Below are positions 36,225 through 48,341 of a stretch of DNA of 64,000 bases, one piece after another. Position 1 is the stretch's first letter. Every line of letters starts with the position of its first letter. Origin of the DNA: Taxawa tesnikishii (nom. ined.) (lineage: Eukaryota > Ascomycota > Dothideomycetes > Dothideales); contig JAPDRO010000002.1 in NCBI GenBank assembly GCA_030247885.1, positions 1,488,001-1,552,000 of the forward strand. Direction: 5' to 3'. The notes under the pieces are model-generated. The model searched no databases. It worked only from the letters and a program-made list of their open reading frames with translations, and had not been told where the DNA came from. The position numbers and the translations under genes were made by a program.

Positions 36225-38814
36225 TCAATCATCCATCAGCTGCGGCTTCCTAAACCCCTTCTTATCCCTCTTGTCCCTGATTCCCTTAACCTTACCCTGC
36301 CTCATGCGTCCACCAGTGCGAACCTTGACATCCTCCTCCTTGATATTTCCTTGAGAGTCATAACCCACTTCGATGACATTCTTTCCCTTGTTCCTCCTCG
36401 GCTTCTCCTCGCCACCGTTCTTCACCCGTCCCTTGACGTTTACAACTCCCTGTTTATCCACGCCACCGAGCTCTTCCTTCTTCCCGCCCAAACGCACGTT
36501 CCGGTTCGTCCTCGTCTTCGCACCCAGCGCCCACAGGTCTCCCCAGGAGCTCTTACGTGCGTCACGGAACGCCTGCTTCGAGAAACTCCTCGGCACGGTC
36601 CAGCGCTCTAGCGTGCCAGAAGGCGTACACAAATCCAGAATCACATGTCCCGTCCTCTTGAGCGGTGGCAGTATAGCACGTGGCAGACTCAACGAGTGCG
36701 GAGTGCCCGCATTTCCTCGTCCGTACACCTCCTCCACGTCCGGAACCGCAGGCGCAGTGGGATCGAACTCGTGAGCGAAGGCGCCAACGACGGGCGCCGC
36801 GTCTGGGTCTTCGTAGCCTGCAAAAGCGCGCCCAGTGGCCAGGTCGCCTTGCTGGATCGCTTCCTCGTGCTGGTCCCGGAGATCCCGCCCGCGCATGACG
36901 GATACGTACGAGAAGGCCACGTCTTCGTGGTTCTTGTCTTTGGCGCCGAGCATCTTTTGCAAGAAAGGCGGGCGGATGTACCGCTGCTCGAAATGGCAAA
37001 GGTCCTTCCTCCCTTTCGTATCGCCCTTCGCATACATGGGACAGGCGGTATGATTCGTGCAGGGAGCGATAATCATGCCCTTGTCTTTCCTCCTCAGACC
37101 GTCCTTGTTTCCGCTTCCCGGAGCGCTCAGCTCCTCCGCGACGTTCTCGTTGCCGGGACTTGCGATGCGCGTCTCGAGGAGCATGTCTCTGGCCGCGGCG
37201 ACCATTTCGAAACCGCGCGGTACGCCCTTTTCCAGCAGTACAAGGACGCCACCGTCAACGTTCAGCAGACTCCAGAGGTTTGCAACGTGCTGCTTACGGA
37301 GATAATCTTCCTTGAGCGGCCACAGCGTGTGCGGCGCGATGATGATATCGTACTTGCCCCTCTCGCGCGCTCTCGTCGCTCGCGTGCACATAATCCGGCA
37401 GCCGCGGAAGAAAAGTCGTGTTATCGAGCAACACGCTCGCACGCTGCCTGAGTGCATCCGATGCTGTGAGAACCGTGGCTTTGCCCGTTGGAGGCGCGAT
37501 ATGCGCGCCGCCAGTCTTGCCGCCTGCCTCCGCTACAGCCATGTCGGTGTCAGCGTCCTCGTGCATCCGCTCCCACTCCGCGCGTAGGACTTCACGGACG
37601 GCGAGGACGCCAGCGCCCGCACCGCCTGCATCCAAGATCCGTGGGCCACCTTCTTTGGCTAGCAGCGTCTCGAGCCAGCCGCTGCCGAGCCGCTTGCGCG
37701 TTTCAACGACGACGCTGGTCACGGCAGCGTAGATTGCTGGCATGCAAGCTGCAGTGTAGACATCCGCCTCAATCTCAGACATTCTACCCTGCGAGGCGTC
37801 AAGAGGGATTGGTTTCTGTGGCAAGGACTTGGCATAGCCGGGAGTGGAGGGAGAGTATGGGAAGCCGTGACCACCGAAGATGCGATTGGCAGCGGAAGTA
37901 AGGTGTTTGTTAGGCATGCCAGAAAGCAGTATTGAGATCGGACCCACAAACGTGGACTTTGGCAGTTGGATGGTGGATGGCGAGGTCCCGAACTGATTCG
38001 CAGTTGTGAGAGGATGAGTGCGTTGGAAGTCCGTTGGCTCGAAATCCTCCGTTTCCGCTGTCGGGTGCTGTGCCTGTGTGTTTTCAACAGAGTGGCCAGC
38101 AGTAGCTGCATCAATCTGGCTTTTCAGCAACAGATCGTCTGCGTCCTGTGGTGCCATGTCCCGCTGCGCATCCTCCAGCATCTTGTTCAGCTCCACCAAC
38201 TCTTCCTCTGTATAGTCTTCGCTCTCCGGTTCGAACTCGATCTCCTCAAGCAGACCATCCTTTCCCTCTCTCAGCACGCCTGTACCCACGTTCATCTCTT
38301 CATCCAGCTCCCCTAATCCCATGCTGCTCCCATACTCGGACTCTTCCTCCTCTTCTGCGGTCACCCTGACCGGCTTGCCATAAAGACGTTCGTAGACCTT
38401 GTACTCCTCCTCGCTCAAAGCTCCTTCCGGTAGTGCATCCCCAAAGAATCGTCTAGCCTCTCGCGCCACTTGTTCCGCCGTCGGAAGATCACTCGCTTCT
38501 CCGATGCCTGCCTCAGCAGTTTCCTTGTTTGCATGGTGTAATACTGCGGCACCAGACACATCCGTACCTCCAGAGAGTCCAAAAGATCCAGCGGCGGTGT
38601 CGAGCTCGTCAATGAGCTCCTTCAATTGTTCTGGACTACCGGATTTCTTTCTTGCTGCGACAACGGAAAAGCCACGCACATGCTGGGGTCGGAACGGACG
38701 AGCCCATCTCGTAGTTCCAAGCGCTCTGGCACGCGCGGATTGCTTGACTGCGAGCAAAGAGCGGAGGCGACAGGTGGCGCATATTGTTTGGTGGACAGAG
38801 GCGATGGCTGGCAT
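36225..38814 (-). CDS. RSM22: mitochondrial Rsm22-family methyltransferase-like ribosome assembly factor
   Basis: Intronless, about 862 aa from ATG 38814-38812 (an upstream in-frame ATG at 39024 would add a non-targeting-like stretch). An Arg-rich mitochondrial presequence ([23 protein letters not shown]) precedes a long acidic linker. The methyltransferase fold starts at [19 protein letters not shown] and has the SAM-type loop [14 protein letters not shown] Cys cluster ([28 protein letters not shown]) corresponds to the Fe-S ligands described for Rsm22/METTL17. The C-terminus is basic ([11 protein letters not shown]). It acts in assembly of the mitoribosome small subunit. One extra base at C4 37357-37360 breaks the frame between [10 protein letters not shown] and [15 protein letters not shown]. 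Confidence 0.9.
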
Positions 38815-39604
38815 CGGAGGAGAGTTACGTCCAAAGGCAGAAGTTTTTGGGTGGTATGAGGAAAGGAGCGACGGTCTACTGCTCAGTGAAACATAGACGC
38901 GAGAAATGAAGGACAGATGATATGCATAAGGAAGCGAATGTTCCTCGAGATAGAACGGGCGAAGAATTACTGCCAGGCGGGCGGCAAATGCCGTCCTTAA
39001 TTTAGTGCCACCGCGGGTCAGCAATATGTTTCGCTAAAACACGTCGGAGCCTCAAGTCAGGACCGGATTGCACTCCGCATGTACGAAATCATGCCAAATA
39101 CCCTTTACATACATGCTCATAACCAAGCTGTGAGAGTCGTTCACGAGCAACGTATAAGAAAGTCGCGTACTGGGCGACGTCGTAGCCGAAAACTCGCACG
39201 ACTTCTTGCATCTTATCTCGACGAATTATCCATACATAGATGCAGAGCAAATCATAAAAACCCATTCCATGTCTCCCATCGAACTGCTCATTTCGTCGTC
39301 CCGGCGTTGTTGTTACGAGAGGCTACGGCAGCCTCCAGCAACAAACCGAAGCTCCGCAGACCTCCCCGATACTCGTGCTCTACTAGACAATAGGCAATAT
39401 GGAAATAGACAATAGGGAACCTAATGGAACCTTGGTAGACCCACAGTAATATCGTGAATACAAAGGAAATGACGAAAGCAGCATAACGACGTGGGTATGA
39501 GGCTCCGAAAAAAAGCGCCGTAAGGACAGAAGGTGGTTTGCCAACGAAACGACAGGTTGGAAAGCGAAGAATGACCGTGAAAACCATAACAAGACAAGAG
39601 GCGT
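38815..39604. other. intergenic, RSM22 upstream
   Basis: 790 bp with no supported gene. Confidence 0.5.
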
Positions 39605-40975
39605 TCAAAGCGTCAACTTCAAGTGCGCAGAATCTGGCATTGGAGGCGTCGGCGTCCTCTCCGTTTCCATCGCGAAGTCTCCTTCGCGAGTTACATGGCT
39701 CCGCGCGCTTCCAGGGCGGCTCCTTGACGGCGCAGCCACAGTTGCGAGGATTTGGGGACTTGCTGGTCTGCCTCCAAACGGCGATGCGGTGATAATAGTA
39801 CCAGGAGAGGCGGCGGGTGGTGGCGTGGGGCTGTCTGTGCGGAACAAGGGATGTATGTGAGACTGATCGAATTGGTTGTTGTAGCTTGGTCGGCGATTGG
39901 GTCCTGGGAAAGGAAATGTTCGGGTTGTTGGAGAATTAGATGAAGAGGGACATTCCAAAGGCGAGTGTGGCGGGGAGAAGAGCGCTGATGCCGGTGATTC
40001 GGGAAGTTGAAGTTCTGCTGGCACTGGCTCGGAAACAGGAAATGGGCCGTCTAGAGCTTTGGCGGGAGAGACGGGTCTACTGCCCGGAATTGTCTCGAGC
40101 CGGAGTGGGCGTTTGGCTTCCGATTGTCTGAAGGCTTCCTCTCCAGTCTCGGAATCCACTTCCCATGTCTCAAAACCGTCCTCCTGTCTCGTGTCGAGCG
40201 ATATAGGACGTTCTGAGCGCACGCTGCTGTTCATCCCCGAACCCCAGGAGTATTGATGGATCAGTCGTGTCCGCGAACCCGCCGGCCGCAGGAATTGACT
40301 GACGTTGTTCATGGAGTTGCGGACGTTGTTTTTGGTCGTTGGACTAGAGCCTGGGGACCGAGTCGGCGACCCGAACGAGTGAAGATGTTGTGGAGAAGTT
40401 AACACGCTCAGCCTTACGGGGCGATCCGCCTTTTGATCGTCGGCTTGAGGCGTCGTCTCTCGTGACCTTGATTTGGACGTGATGGACGTCACTGAAGATG
40501 GCGTACTGGATGGTAGGATGCAGAGTGTGAGTAATATCGCCTGGCCAAGAACAGACAGAGTCCACATGGCGAAGGAAGCGGACAAAAGGGCGTGTAGATG
40601 CTTGTTGCGTCCTTCTCGAATAAGAATAGATGAATGAGATTGCATCCAGGCCAGAATGTAAATAGAAAAGATTGCTGCAAGAAGGGAAGGAAGAACAACA
40701 ACCGGGGCCAGTGTCCATCTGTGTCGGAGTATCCATGCCGAGATACTTTGTACTGTGCAGGTCTGGAGAAGCGTGAAAGCAAGTAAGGCAGTCAATGCCA
40801 AAATGTTTAGTATAGATGCCGCAAGTGCGCGTCCGTGAATCTCTGTCCGGAGGAGAGTCGATGTAGCGAAGAGAGTAACGAATGCCGTCAAAATCGTCGC
40901 GCAAAAGCACGCAACGACACAGCTTCCCAAGCCAGCAATCTGCCTGTATCTACCCATGCTCCTATCCGACACCAT
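39605..40975 (-). CDS. four-TM membrane protein with long Ser/Pro-rich cytoplasmic tail
   Basis: A single intact exon of 456 aa (ATG 40975; a second Met at 40957). Four hydrophobic helices fill residues 10-160: around GLGSCVVACFCATILTAFV, LNILALTALLAFTLLQT, VVVLPSLLAAIFSIYILAW and FAMWTLSVLGQAILLTL. Some 290 residues rich in Ser, Pro, Thr and Arg follow with many SP and RS sites, looking like a phosphorylated disordered tail. I know such proteins from other filamentous ascomycetes only as uncharacterised. Function unknown; plasma- or ER-membrane location is inferred. Confidence 0.75.
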   Translation of the reverse strand: MVSDRSMGRYRQIAGLGSCVVACFCATILTAFVTLFATSTLLRTEIHGRALAASILNILALTALLAFTLLQTCTVQSISAWILRHRWTLAPVVVLPSLLAAIFSIYILAWMQSHSSILIREGRNKHLHALLSASFAMWTLSVLGQAILLTLCILPSSTPSSVTSITSKSRSRETTPQADDQKADRPVRLSVLTSPQHLHSFGSPTRSPGSSPTTKNNVRNSMNNVSQFLRPAGSRTRLIHQYSWGSGMNSSVRSERPISLDTRQEDGFETWEVDSETGEEAFRQSEAKRPLRLETIPGSRPVSPAKALDGPFPVSEPVPAELQLPESPASALFSPPHSPLECPSSSNSPTTRTFPFPGPNRRPSYNNQFDQSHIHPLFRTDSPTPPPAASPGTIITASPFGGRPASPQILATVAAPSRSRPGSARSHVTREGDFAMETERTPTPPMPDSAHLKLTL

Positions 40976-42603
40976 CTTTCGAGATTGGCAATGCCAAGTT
41001 TCAAGCCCTGTTCTGGTCGCTGACGAGGTTCAAAGCTCTGTTCGTCCGTGTGCGTGGTATATGTGGTCGAGTCCAGCGTGTACACGAGTTGAAGAAGTAG
41101 GCCAATGCGTGGACGGTCGAGCGGTGTGCACGACGGTCGAAGGGTGCTGATCTGGCTGTTTAGCCTTGACGACAAGACTCTCAACAGTGCATGGTGAGCT
41201 GGAGGAGACTGCTCGGAACCGTGGATCAAACGAGGGGTTCGACCTGAACCTGGGTTGGTAGGCTCGTGCCGGAGGGCGGCACACGTCGATCAGATGGGGA
41301 GAGATGTCGACACAGGACTGCGACGGGCGAAGTGGCTGCAGCGAGATGCAGTGTTATTCCTGGTTCCGGGCCGTTTGTGCCTGGTGCGTGAACGTTTCAC
41401 AGGGGAGAGGCCTGGCCTTGTCACGGTTTCTGCAGGTCCGTTGGAACGATGCTCGTGCGTTTGGATGCGTGTACTGTGGGGATCTCGGACTTCAGAAAGC
41501 AACGCAGCACAGCACCCTTGTTAGTGTATAGCAAGGTTTCCGAAGTGCGCAAGGGTGCACACGGATCAATGATAGAGAAGAAGTGCGCGAAGGAAAACCA
41601 GCAAGAACGAAGGGGCGGGCTTGGTAGGAGAGAGCGAGGGGATCAATTGAAAATGAGAAAACCTACAGCAAGCCATGGCTTCATGTTGTGCTTGTGTTGT
41701 TTACACGGACAGGTGGGAGCTGAGCATGGGTATCCGCTACGCTAAGTTGCGGCGTGTCATCTTACCGCGCGAAAAACGGTTTGACGCCGTCGGCTGTCTG
41801 TCAACGGCTATCGTCAAACGGCCTGCTTTCGTACCGTAGAAAAGGCCGGGAACGGACTGTTACCGCAGTCGGCGGCAGTACGTTTGACTTGACGATGACC
41901 AGGGTAATTTCGCTGTCCTGGACCGAGAGATAGATGCAAGACTTAACGATGCTTCCTTGAAGCCTTTGAGTGCCACTCGCAATGAATGACATTGCAGAAG
42001 AAGCAGTTGTGTGCGGTTGGTTGGTTGGTAATACGAAGCTTCAGGGGCCGCCGCATGGTGAACCTTGACTGCGGAGGGAAATTGTGCAATAAATAGTAGC
42101 TCTAGGTGCGCTCGGATGAGGTGCATAAGCTCACGCATCATGCATGAGTTTGCCTGGCGCTCCAGCCTGGGCGCAGTTCTTTGCCTATCGTTCGTCGCCG
42201 TCTTCTCCACAGAGTTTGGTCTGGCTGATTGTGGCTTGCTGTATCAATTCCACTTGACCAGCCATCATCGATAAACCCCAGGACGCTCGAGCTTGCGATA
42301 TCCGACGTTGCGTGCTCACACGTAATCGCACGTGGTGCTCTGATCAATTCCAGTTAAACAACAGCTGAGTAGCTCACAGATCCTACGCGCATGCATCGGG
42401 CCGTGTCTCAAATCATTTCCAGGATACCAAACCCTCTGTATGGCTCTGGCAATGGCCCACGATTGCACCACTTCTTGGCACCGTTCCTCATCAAGGAAAA
42501 CACTTCTTCATCCGACTCCGCGACGTTCTGTTCCTAACCCGTCATATCATAACGTCGTGTACTTAAGGGTATAATACGAAAAGCCAGAGAGAAGGAGAAA
42601 CAA
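40976..42603. other. intergenic, 1.6 kb
   Basis: No supported gene. Short frames only, no clear repeat. Confidence 0.5.
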
Positions 42604-43343
42604 TCACCAGACCCGTAGCGCCAAAAGTAATCCACCCAGCAAATGCAACCCACCAACCAGACCGGCCATATGTACGAAGCCGATGCCATCTCTTGTGCCC
42701 TCATTCAACACCAAAATCGTCCCGCACTGTCCGGCCCTCGTGGTCGGTAACCCAGGGCCGTCCGCATACAGCGTAGAGCAGTATCCTTGCGCGTTATACA
42801 CCGTCTGCACCGTCTGCTGCTGCGCTGTCGTCTGCTGCACATATACGGTTGTCTGCTGCTGCGTTTGTTGGTTGGTATTCCCGACACCCGCAGGGATAAT
42901 CACGCCGCCGTAACCGTTACTTGTAGGCGTTACATACACGGTCGTGGGCTGAACCCATGTTGTCGAAGGCGCCCATGTACTCTGCACGCCATTGCCGATG
43001 GCACCGGAACATGTTTGCCCGTTCGGACAGCAGCCCACTTGCTTGTTGGTTGCGTAGGCGCAGTAGGTGTTGGCGCTGCAGCAACTGTGCGGTCGCGTAA
43101 GCAACGGCCGGTGACGCGACTATGATAGTTGGGAGGAGCTTACTAGTTGGGTTCTTGGATGGCGCTGCAGCTGACCGGTGCGTTTGCGGGACAGACAGCT
43201 TGACTGGCAGCGGTGAGGTCGGGTTGGACTACGTAGATGGCGCCGGAGAAGTAGTAGACTTGGGTTTGTTGCGCAAGGGAGAGTGTAATGAGGTAGGACA
43301 GAAGGAGCCAGAGTAAGGCTAAGGAAACTGGAGACCGGCGCAT
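42604..43343 (-). CDS. secreted Cys-rich GPI-anchored-type wall protein, 226 aa
   Basis: Two exons, 43343-43144 and 43084-42604, frame intact. Signal peptide MRRSPVSLALLWLLLSYLI; mature part with QVYYFSGAIYVVQPD and a Cys-rich block NYCCSANTYCAYATNKQVGCCPNG. A Thr/Gln/Val-rich stalk with repeated TTVYV and QQT follows. The C-terminus is a hydrophobic tail (GFVHMAGLVGGLHLLGGLLLAL) ending in VW, as expected of a GPI-attachment signal. Similar Cys-rich GPI proteins are common in ascomycete walls. The specific function is unknown. Confidence 0.8.
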
Positions 43344-44119
43344 AGCTGCACGCAGTACGGTAGACGCAGGCTCAAACAGCTGCGCGAGGCTGAAGTATTG
43401 CAGAGCTCACCGAGTGTCGTATATGAAAGTCGTGAGTGGGTTTCCGCGCAGCAGTACCTGCTTATTAGATACGATCATCTACCGTTGGTGCGCGCGCATA
43501 TTGAGAGGTTGCGCGGATGACAACGCGCTGTAGAAGAGCAATGGACAATCGCTGGGAGAGAGGAAAGCAGGAAAGAGGGAAGACAAGAGATGCGGAGTCA
43601 AGCAAACCCACCACGACCGGGATCTCTGCTCGTATAGATCAGGCTAACCATCTGGTCAGCGATTAAGATGCTTGCTATGCATAGAACAGTGCGTCTGGTC
43701 CGCCTCGTACATCATCAAAACTGTTCCGGAGTCACAGAAGCTTGGAACCTGCAGAATGGGATGCGTTAGCGTGCTGTTTGTTCTCTTGGCGGGCTTCACG
43801 GGGAGGATGCTCAGATGCTGATGAAGAACCCAAGTGAATCAGTACGTAGGTATACGAGGCTGTAGCGGTGATTTCGTAACGGCGATGGTGCAATTGGCAA
43901 GATCCATCTATCTTCCACGTAGTTTGCTGCATGGACTTTCACCTTATTCCAGATCGATAGGTCACGAAGATCCGATGGGCATCGTTGTCGTTATCGTTAT
44001 CGTTATAGCTTTCGGTACCGACACATCCGAGGCAGGCGGAATCGGGAAAGGAGCATTGACCAGCTGGGCTTAGCTAATCCTCTCACGCGTTCACGCGTCG
44101 ATTGGCCAATTCTACTCTT
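43344..44119. other. intergenic, upstream of GPI protein
   Basis: 776 bp; a short imperfect hexamer run (GTTATC) near 43986-44006 is the only structure noted. Confidence 0.45.
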
Positions 44120-44700
44120 CTTCATAAGAAACATCGTCTGGGTTTTGAATGCATCTGAAAACGGTACGTCTTCCCACTGGCCTCAAGTTTGCGCGACCGT
44201 GTTGTTCCAAGGACAACAGGCCGGCTTTGAAGTGGGTACTCTTTGTCGCAGCCGGTGGCGAGATGTCGAGGAAGATCTCTGCTGGCCATCTCTACGAAGT
44301 GCCCGTATTTTTGCTTCCACGTCGCCAGTGATAGGCACGGTACGGACCCTAGGGCTGCGTCTTTCCAGACGCTCGAGGGCATCCTTATTGCGTCCCATGG
44401 CAAAAACCTGACGGGCTCCTATGGCAAGGGCAACGGGAACTGCACTGCCACCGAACGTGCCAGTCACAGGAGCTATTACTACCTTCTCAAGTCAATTGTC
44501 AGGTTTTCGGTTCGAGAGATAGTCCAACCTTCTCGCCGACCTTCAAGTCGACATCCCGCAGCCCACCAAAGGGCATGAGCATTGCAGCTATGACAAGAAG
44601 GTCTTCAACGTCGTACCCGAGACAGTCTTCCTACTTGTCCCGAATGTTTTGGTTCCCAAGTACGGTCGCATTTCACCTCCCGTAAAAGCCGTGAGCACTA
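44120..44700 (-). pseudogene. remnant of a GroES-like zinc alcohol dehydrogenase gene
   Basis: On the minus strand, pieces in order read LGYDVEDLLVIAAMLMPFGG, LRDVDLKVGEK, VVIAPVTGTFGGSAVPVALA, IGARQVFAMGRNKDALERLE and IFLDISPPAATKSTHFKAGL, then a different frame. This is the Rossmann region of a medium-chain alcohol dehydrogenase (TGxFGGxAVxVALAxGA). The GroES N-terminal domain and the C-terminal third are absent. At least two frame changes and one putative intron (about 48 bp) occur. Truncation at both ends makes it a relic rather than a sequencing artefact. Confidence 0.7.
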
Positions 44701-44975
44701 TTGAGCGGTTCGCAGGCGCGTGTAACAGTTTGAAGAAAAGACAAAACCTACGAGGTGGTAAACAAGAGGGTCATGCACGAAATGAGGCACATCATCCAAC
44801 ACTGTAGCGTAGCTACTTTATCTCTTTTCATGAAGACTGCACAAGTTCAATGTAGTCCTAAACCTATGCTCATCCGTAATGGGTATTGTGAGATGCTGAT
44901 ACCGCGGAAAACCGTGTCGTCGTTGAGAAACCGCGTCGTAAAACATATAATCTTCAGACAAGCTTGCATATGGGT

Positions 44976-46094
44976 TCACCTCGGGCCCTTGCCAATATGC
45001 TCCGTATGCATGTCCGCCACTTCAGGAATGATGAGAGACTCAATCTCAATCGGCGGATCCCCCATGACCATCTCAGCCTCCGTCTCGCTCCCGGCCACTC
45101 GCTCGCCGTCTTCCCTTCCAGAAGCCAGCCCGACGTGCTCCGGTCTGCCAGAGAAACTCCGTGTACGCTTGTTCCGCGGTACACGTACCCAGTGCTCGCC
45201 AGCCGCAGACACAAAGACGACCTCCCATTTGCGTGTTGAGAGAAGGTTGCCAATAACCAGATGGTGCGAATACTTCTTCAGGGCGTACGACGCTTTTTGC
45301 ACGAGGATGGACGGATCGGTCTCGAGCTTGAAGCTGACAATCATACCCTCTGGCGCCCAGCCATCGACGAGAGATTTCAGGAATTTGGGCACGGGATCGA
45401 GATCGATGACTAGACTCTTCCCCTCGATCCGTGCCGCCGGTTGCCGTGAGCCGTCGTCATTGTCGCTACCATTCCGCTGGTTGAAGTCTTCCGAGGACTG
45501 GATCTTGTGCTCGACCATGCGGTCGGCGGGAATGAAGAAGTCGGATACCGCAGCTGCGAGGTAGAACAACGCGCTCGAACCGAGTGGATGCATCAGCTTT
45601 GCAATCTCCCGTAGCGCCCAGAGGTACTCATTTACAGTTGTGAAGGGCACGAGTAGCAGCTTGTTCGCTTTCCGCGCCTCCGTATACTGCCGGAGGACCT
45701 GCGCCATCTGCTCCTGATACTCGTGGCTGATGACTACGGTGCCGTCGTCTTGTTCGCTCATGAAGTCGAGGAAGCAGTTCGTACTGTGTGAATAATGCCG
45801 CGAATACGGCAGCAAAGAGAATTGACGGTGCAGGAAGATGACGGCATATCCGGCGTCGAGGAAGTACTCAGCGCTGGTTGCACCTCGTGTGCCGGCACTG
45901 AAGTTGTCCACGAATCGGACCATGTTCTGCTCCAGTGGTACTGTAGTGCCGCCAGATGTTACAAGCACTACTCGCTGGCTGTCTGACGCATGGCGAGATA
46001 TGAATTCTCGTGCCAGAATCGAATGCTTTTGAAGGTTCTTGGGCCGCGGATTCTCGGAGAAGTAGTCGTGCTCAGGACTGCCATTTGTTGCCAT
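44976..46094 (-). CDS. CAB2: phosphopantothenate-cysteine ligase
   Basis: A single intact exon, 372 aa from ATG 46094 (ATG 46115 would add seven residues). Motifs: [14 protein letters not shown] (nucleotide loop), [50 protein letters not shown] and HHLVIGNLL with SVFVS-like stretches, all characteristic of eukaryotic PPCS. It joins 4'-phosphopantothenate and cysteine, step two of CoA synthesis, in the cytosol. The C-terminal 60 residues diverge ([20 protein letters not shown]). Confidence 0.92.
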   Translation of the reverse strand: MATNGSPEHDYFSENPRPKNLQKHSILAREFISRHASDSQRVVLVTSGGTTVPLEQNMVRFVDNFSAGTRGATSAEYFLDAGYAVIFLHRQFSLLPYSRHYSHSTNCFLDFMSEQDDGTVVISHEYQEQMAQVLRQYTEARKANKLLLVPFTTVNEYLWALREIAKLMHPLGSSALFYLAAAVSDFFIPADRMVEHKIQSSEDFNQRNGSDNDDGSRQPAARIEGKSLVIDLDPVPKFLKSLVDGWAPEGMIVSFKLETDPSILVQKASYALKKYSHHLVIGNLLSTRKWEVVFVSAAGEHWVRVPRNKRTRSFSGRPEHVGLASGREDGERVAGSETEAEMVMGDPPIEIESLIIPEVADMHTEHIGKGPR

Positions 46095-46723
46095 TTCAGC
46101 GCTCTTTCCGTGCAAGCACTGGTGGTGAAACTGGATCCAGTTACTTCTGCGAGGTGTTTGATGATATCCAAAAGTCCCTTGTGGTCGTGACGAAACTAAC
46201 AGTGCAATTGTGTTTGTCGACAGAGCTGTTGCAAGTCGCTTCTCAGTGGGGTTTTATGCTTGGATCGTTGTTCTTGTGTGAAAAGGAGACGAATCGTCGT
46301 TGTCATCGGTCTACTGACAATCACAGTCACCTAGGCAAAGTCCCATGTTCCCTTGGTCCTCGGCTTCCGGAGACGTCATGGATGAATAGCGGAGGTGATC
46401 AGATATACAATGTACGTATCAGCATTGTACGTACAACTTCTGTTCAGGGTCAACAGACAGTATACTGAATATAGTACGAGTACCGAAAAATGGAGCGAAA
46501 CAAACTAATCTGGCAGCAGAACACCTAACCGTAACTAGTAGTGTATAACATTAATCTAAATACAACAGGGACAGCGCTTGAAGCGGCTCCCGCTCATGTG
46601 TAACAGTAGTGGAGTGGGAACAGGAATGTTGATGGTTATCATTCTTCACACAAAGAACGATGTGCATCCCTTTCTCCAATTGAGCCTGCTAATTGTGCGA
46701 TGGATTGACAAGGTCCACCGTTC
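46095..46723. other. intergenic, CAB2 upstream / COQ4 downstream
   Basis: 629 bp; no supported feature. Confidence 0.5.
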
Positions 46724-47679
46724 TCAGTTTGTCTGCCCAATTGCCCCCACCCTCTCCTTCGCCTCTTTAGCCGCCTTCTCCGCTCTTCTTTGATCTCTCA
46801 ACTTCTTCCTCGTATCCCTGAGATCCGGGGTTTCTCAATACCCATCTCCTGTCTCAGAACCTGCACGTCCTTCTCCAAAACCTCCTCCCAGTACACATTA
46901 ATGACCTCCTCAGCTTTGAGCCCGTTGTCCAATGCCCACGGCAAATACGTGCTCCAGAAGCGCTCGCGCTCTTTAGGCTTCAGCTTCGCGACCGCGAAAA
47001 GGGAGAGGCCAGTCATCGGCAGCACCGTGTTCGCAAACTCGAACGCCTTGAGCGCTATCTCGCCCTCGGCAAAGACTGGCAAGCCCGTTACGGCATGGTA
47101 GAAGTCATGCGATTCCCGATACCGCTGCATCACGTACGCGTCCTCTGGGTCGTCGATGTACCGGACATTGTCCCGAGTGTCCGGTGTCACACCTTCACGA
47201 TCCAGCCACGCGGCGTAGCTACGTCCGACTGTGTTTTCCGGGAGTGTGCGCAGGTACTCCAGCGGCATAGTCTTGGAGGTAATGCGCGGTTTGTCGCGGA
47301 GAATGCGTCGGCCAGTCGGGTGAGACAGCATAGCATGCCGTAGGCGGCGGACGAAATAGGGTTGAGCAGTTGCTTCACCGAGGGCAGCAACGAGGTCTAG
47401 TATCACAACGTCAGCAGGGAACTAGATAGCTGAGACATAGTGAAGCCGGATACCATGGCGGTAGTGGTTGACCATTGACCCAACTGCTGAGCCCACGGCT
47501 AGACCAAACCGTTCGACGGTGGTGAGAGGCACATGGCCGGGATAGTTGGGCGGTGGCCGGTTGAGGACAGAGAAGGTTTGTATGCGTGCTGCTGCTGGTA
47601 GAGCAAGCAGCAGATGCGAGCTTGATGGCCTTTTAAGGGCTCTGGTCACTGCTATTGTGGCCATTGCTGTATGTCTCAC
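46724..47679 (-). CDS. COQ4: ubiquinone biosynthesis protein Coq4
   Basis: Two exons, 47679-47454 and 47396-46724, 299 aa. N-terminal basic presequence ([20 protein letters not shown]) then [20 protein letters not shown]. The core motif [12 protein letters not shown] carries the zinc-binding HDxxH-type residues; [15 protein letters not shown] and [19 protein letters not shown] are Coq4 hallmarks. It is a matrix-side inner-membrane protein in the CoQ synthome. It is one base short at G4 46827-46830; adding a base turns a stop into the usual [19 protein letters not shown] basic tail ending at 46724. Total 900 nt. Confidence 0.93.
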
Positions 47680-48341
47680 TGCCGTCAGGTTGATAGACGG
47701 ATGGAGATGGAAACGGGACGTTCGCTTGCAGAACGGGCGGACGGTAGAACGTCATCGCGCCTTCGGAGTCGCGGAAACGACACGCCCGTGTTCGGTGTTT
47801 TGCACGCAGCCGTTTCTTGCTTCGTTCGTCTGATGCTTTCGCCGTTTTACCTCTCAAGAAGCTGTTCGTTGCCGCGTGCTGTTCTATCCACCACGCTCGC
47901 ACTCGCACTCGCACTCGCACTCGCACTGGCACTGGCACTGGCACTGTGCATGTTCTCTGCTTCGTACCATGTGCCGACGAGCCGACGTGCTACGGTTCTC
48001 CGCACTCGTTTTCCCCCATAGCGGAGTTGCACTAGTGCAGGTACGGCAGGAGTATTTAGCCGCACCATCACCGCCCTTCTGATCAACGGTAATAGCTGCA
48101 TTTCCCTTGCCAGCATCCTCGTATATATCCTCCACCAACATTTTAGCCGTACCCCTCTCCCCTGCTCTGCGGAAGAGGTTCTGAGGCTATGGCTCAACCG
48201 AGCACTGCATGCAGACACCGTCTTTAGGCTGAGCTGCTTGGCATGTACTCCCACAGTGGAAGGTATAAAGGGTGATGCAGGCCCGATGAAGACATCTCTG
48301 GCGTTGCTCTCTTAGTCCGACACGCTTCTTCTACTGCAGCC
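47680..48341. promoter_or_regulatory. divergent spacer, COQ4 / SGNH hydrolase, with hexamer repeat
   Basis: 662 bp holding both promoters and the CTCGCA microsatellite listed separately. TATA-like TATATAT around 48121-48127. Confidence 0.45.
47895..47946 (+). repeat. hexanucleotide microsatellite (CTCGCA)n-(CTGGCA)n
   Basis: About five units of CTCGCA and three or more of CTGGCA. It keeps all frames open locally, which explains long Ala/Leu and His/Ser shadow frames here. Confidence 0.9.
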
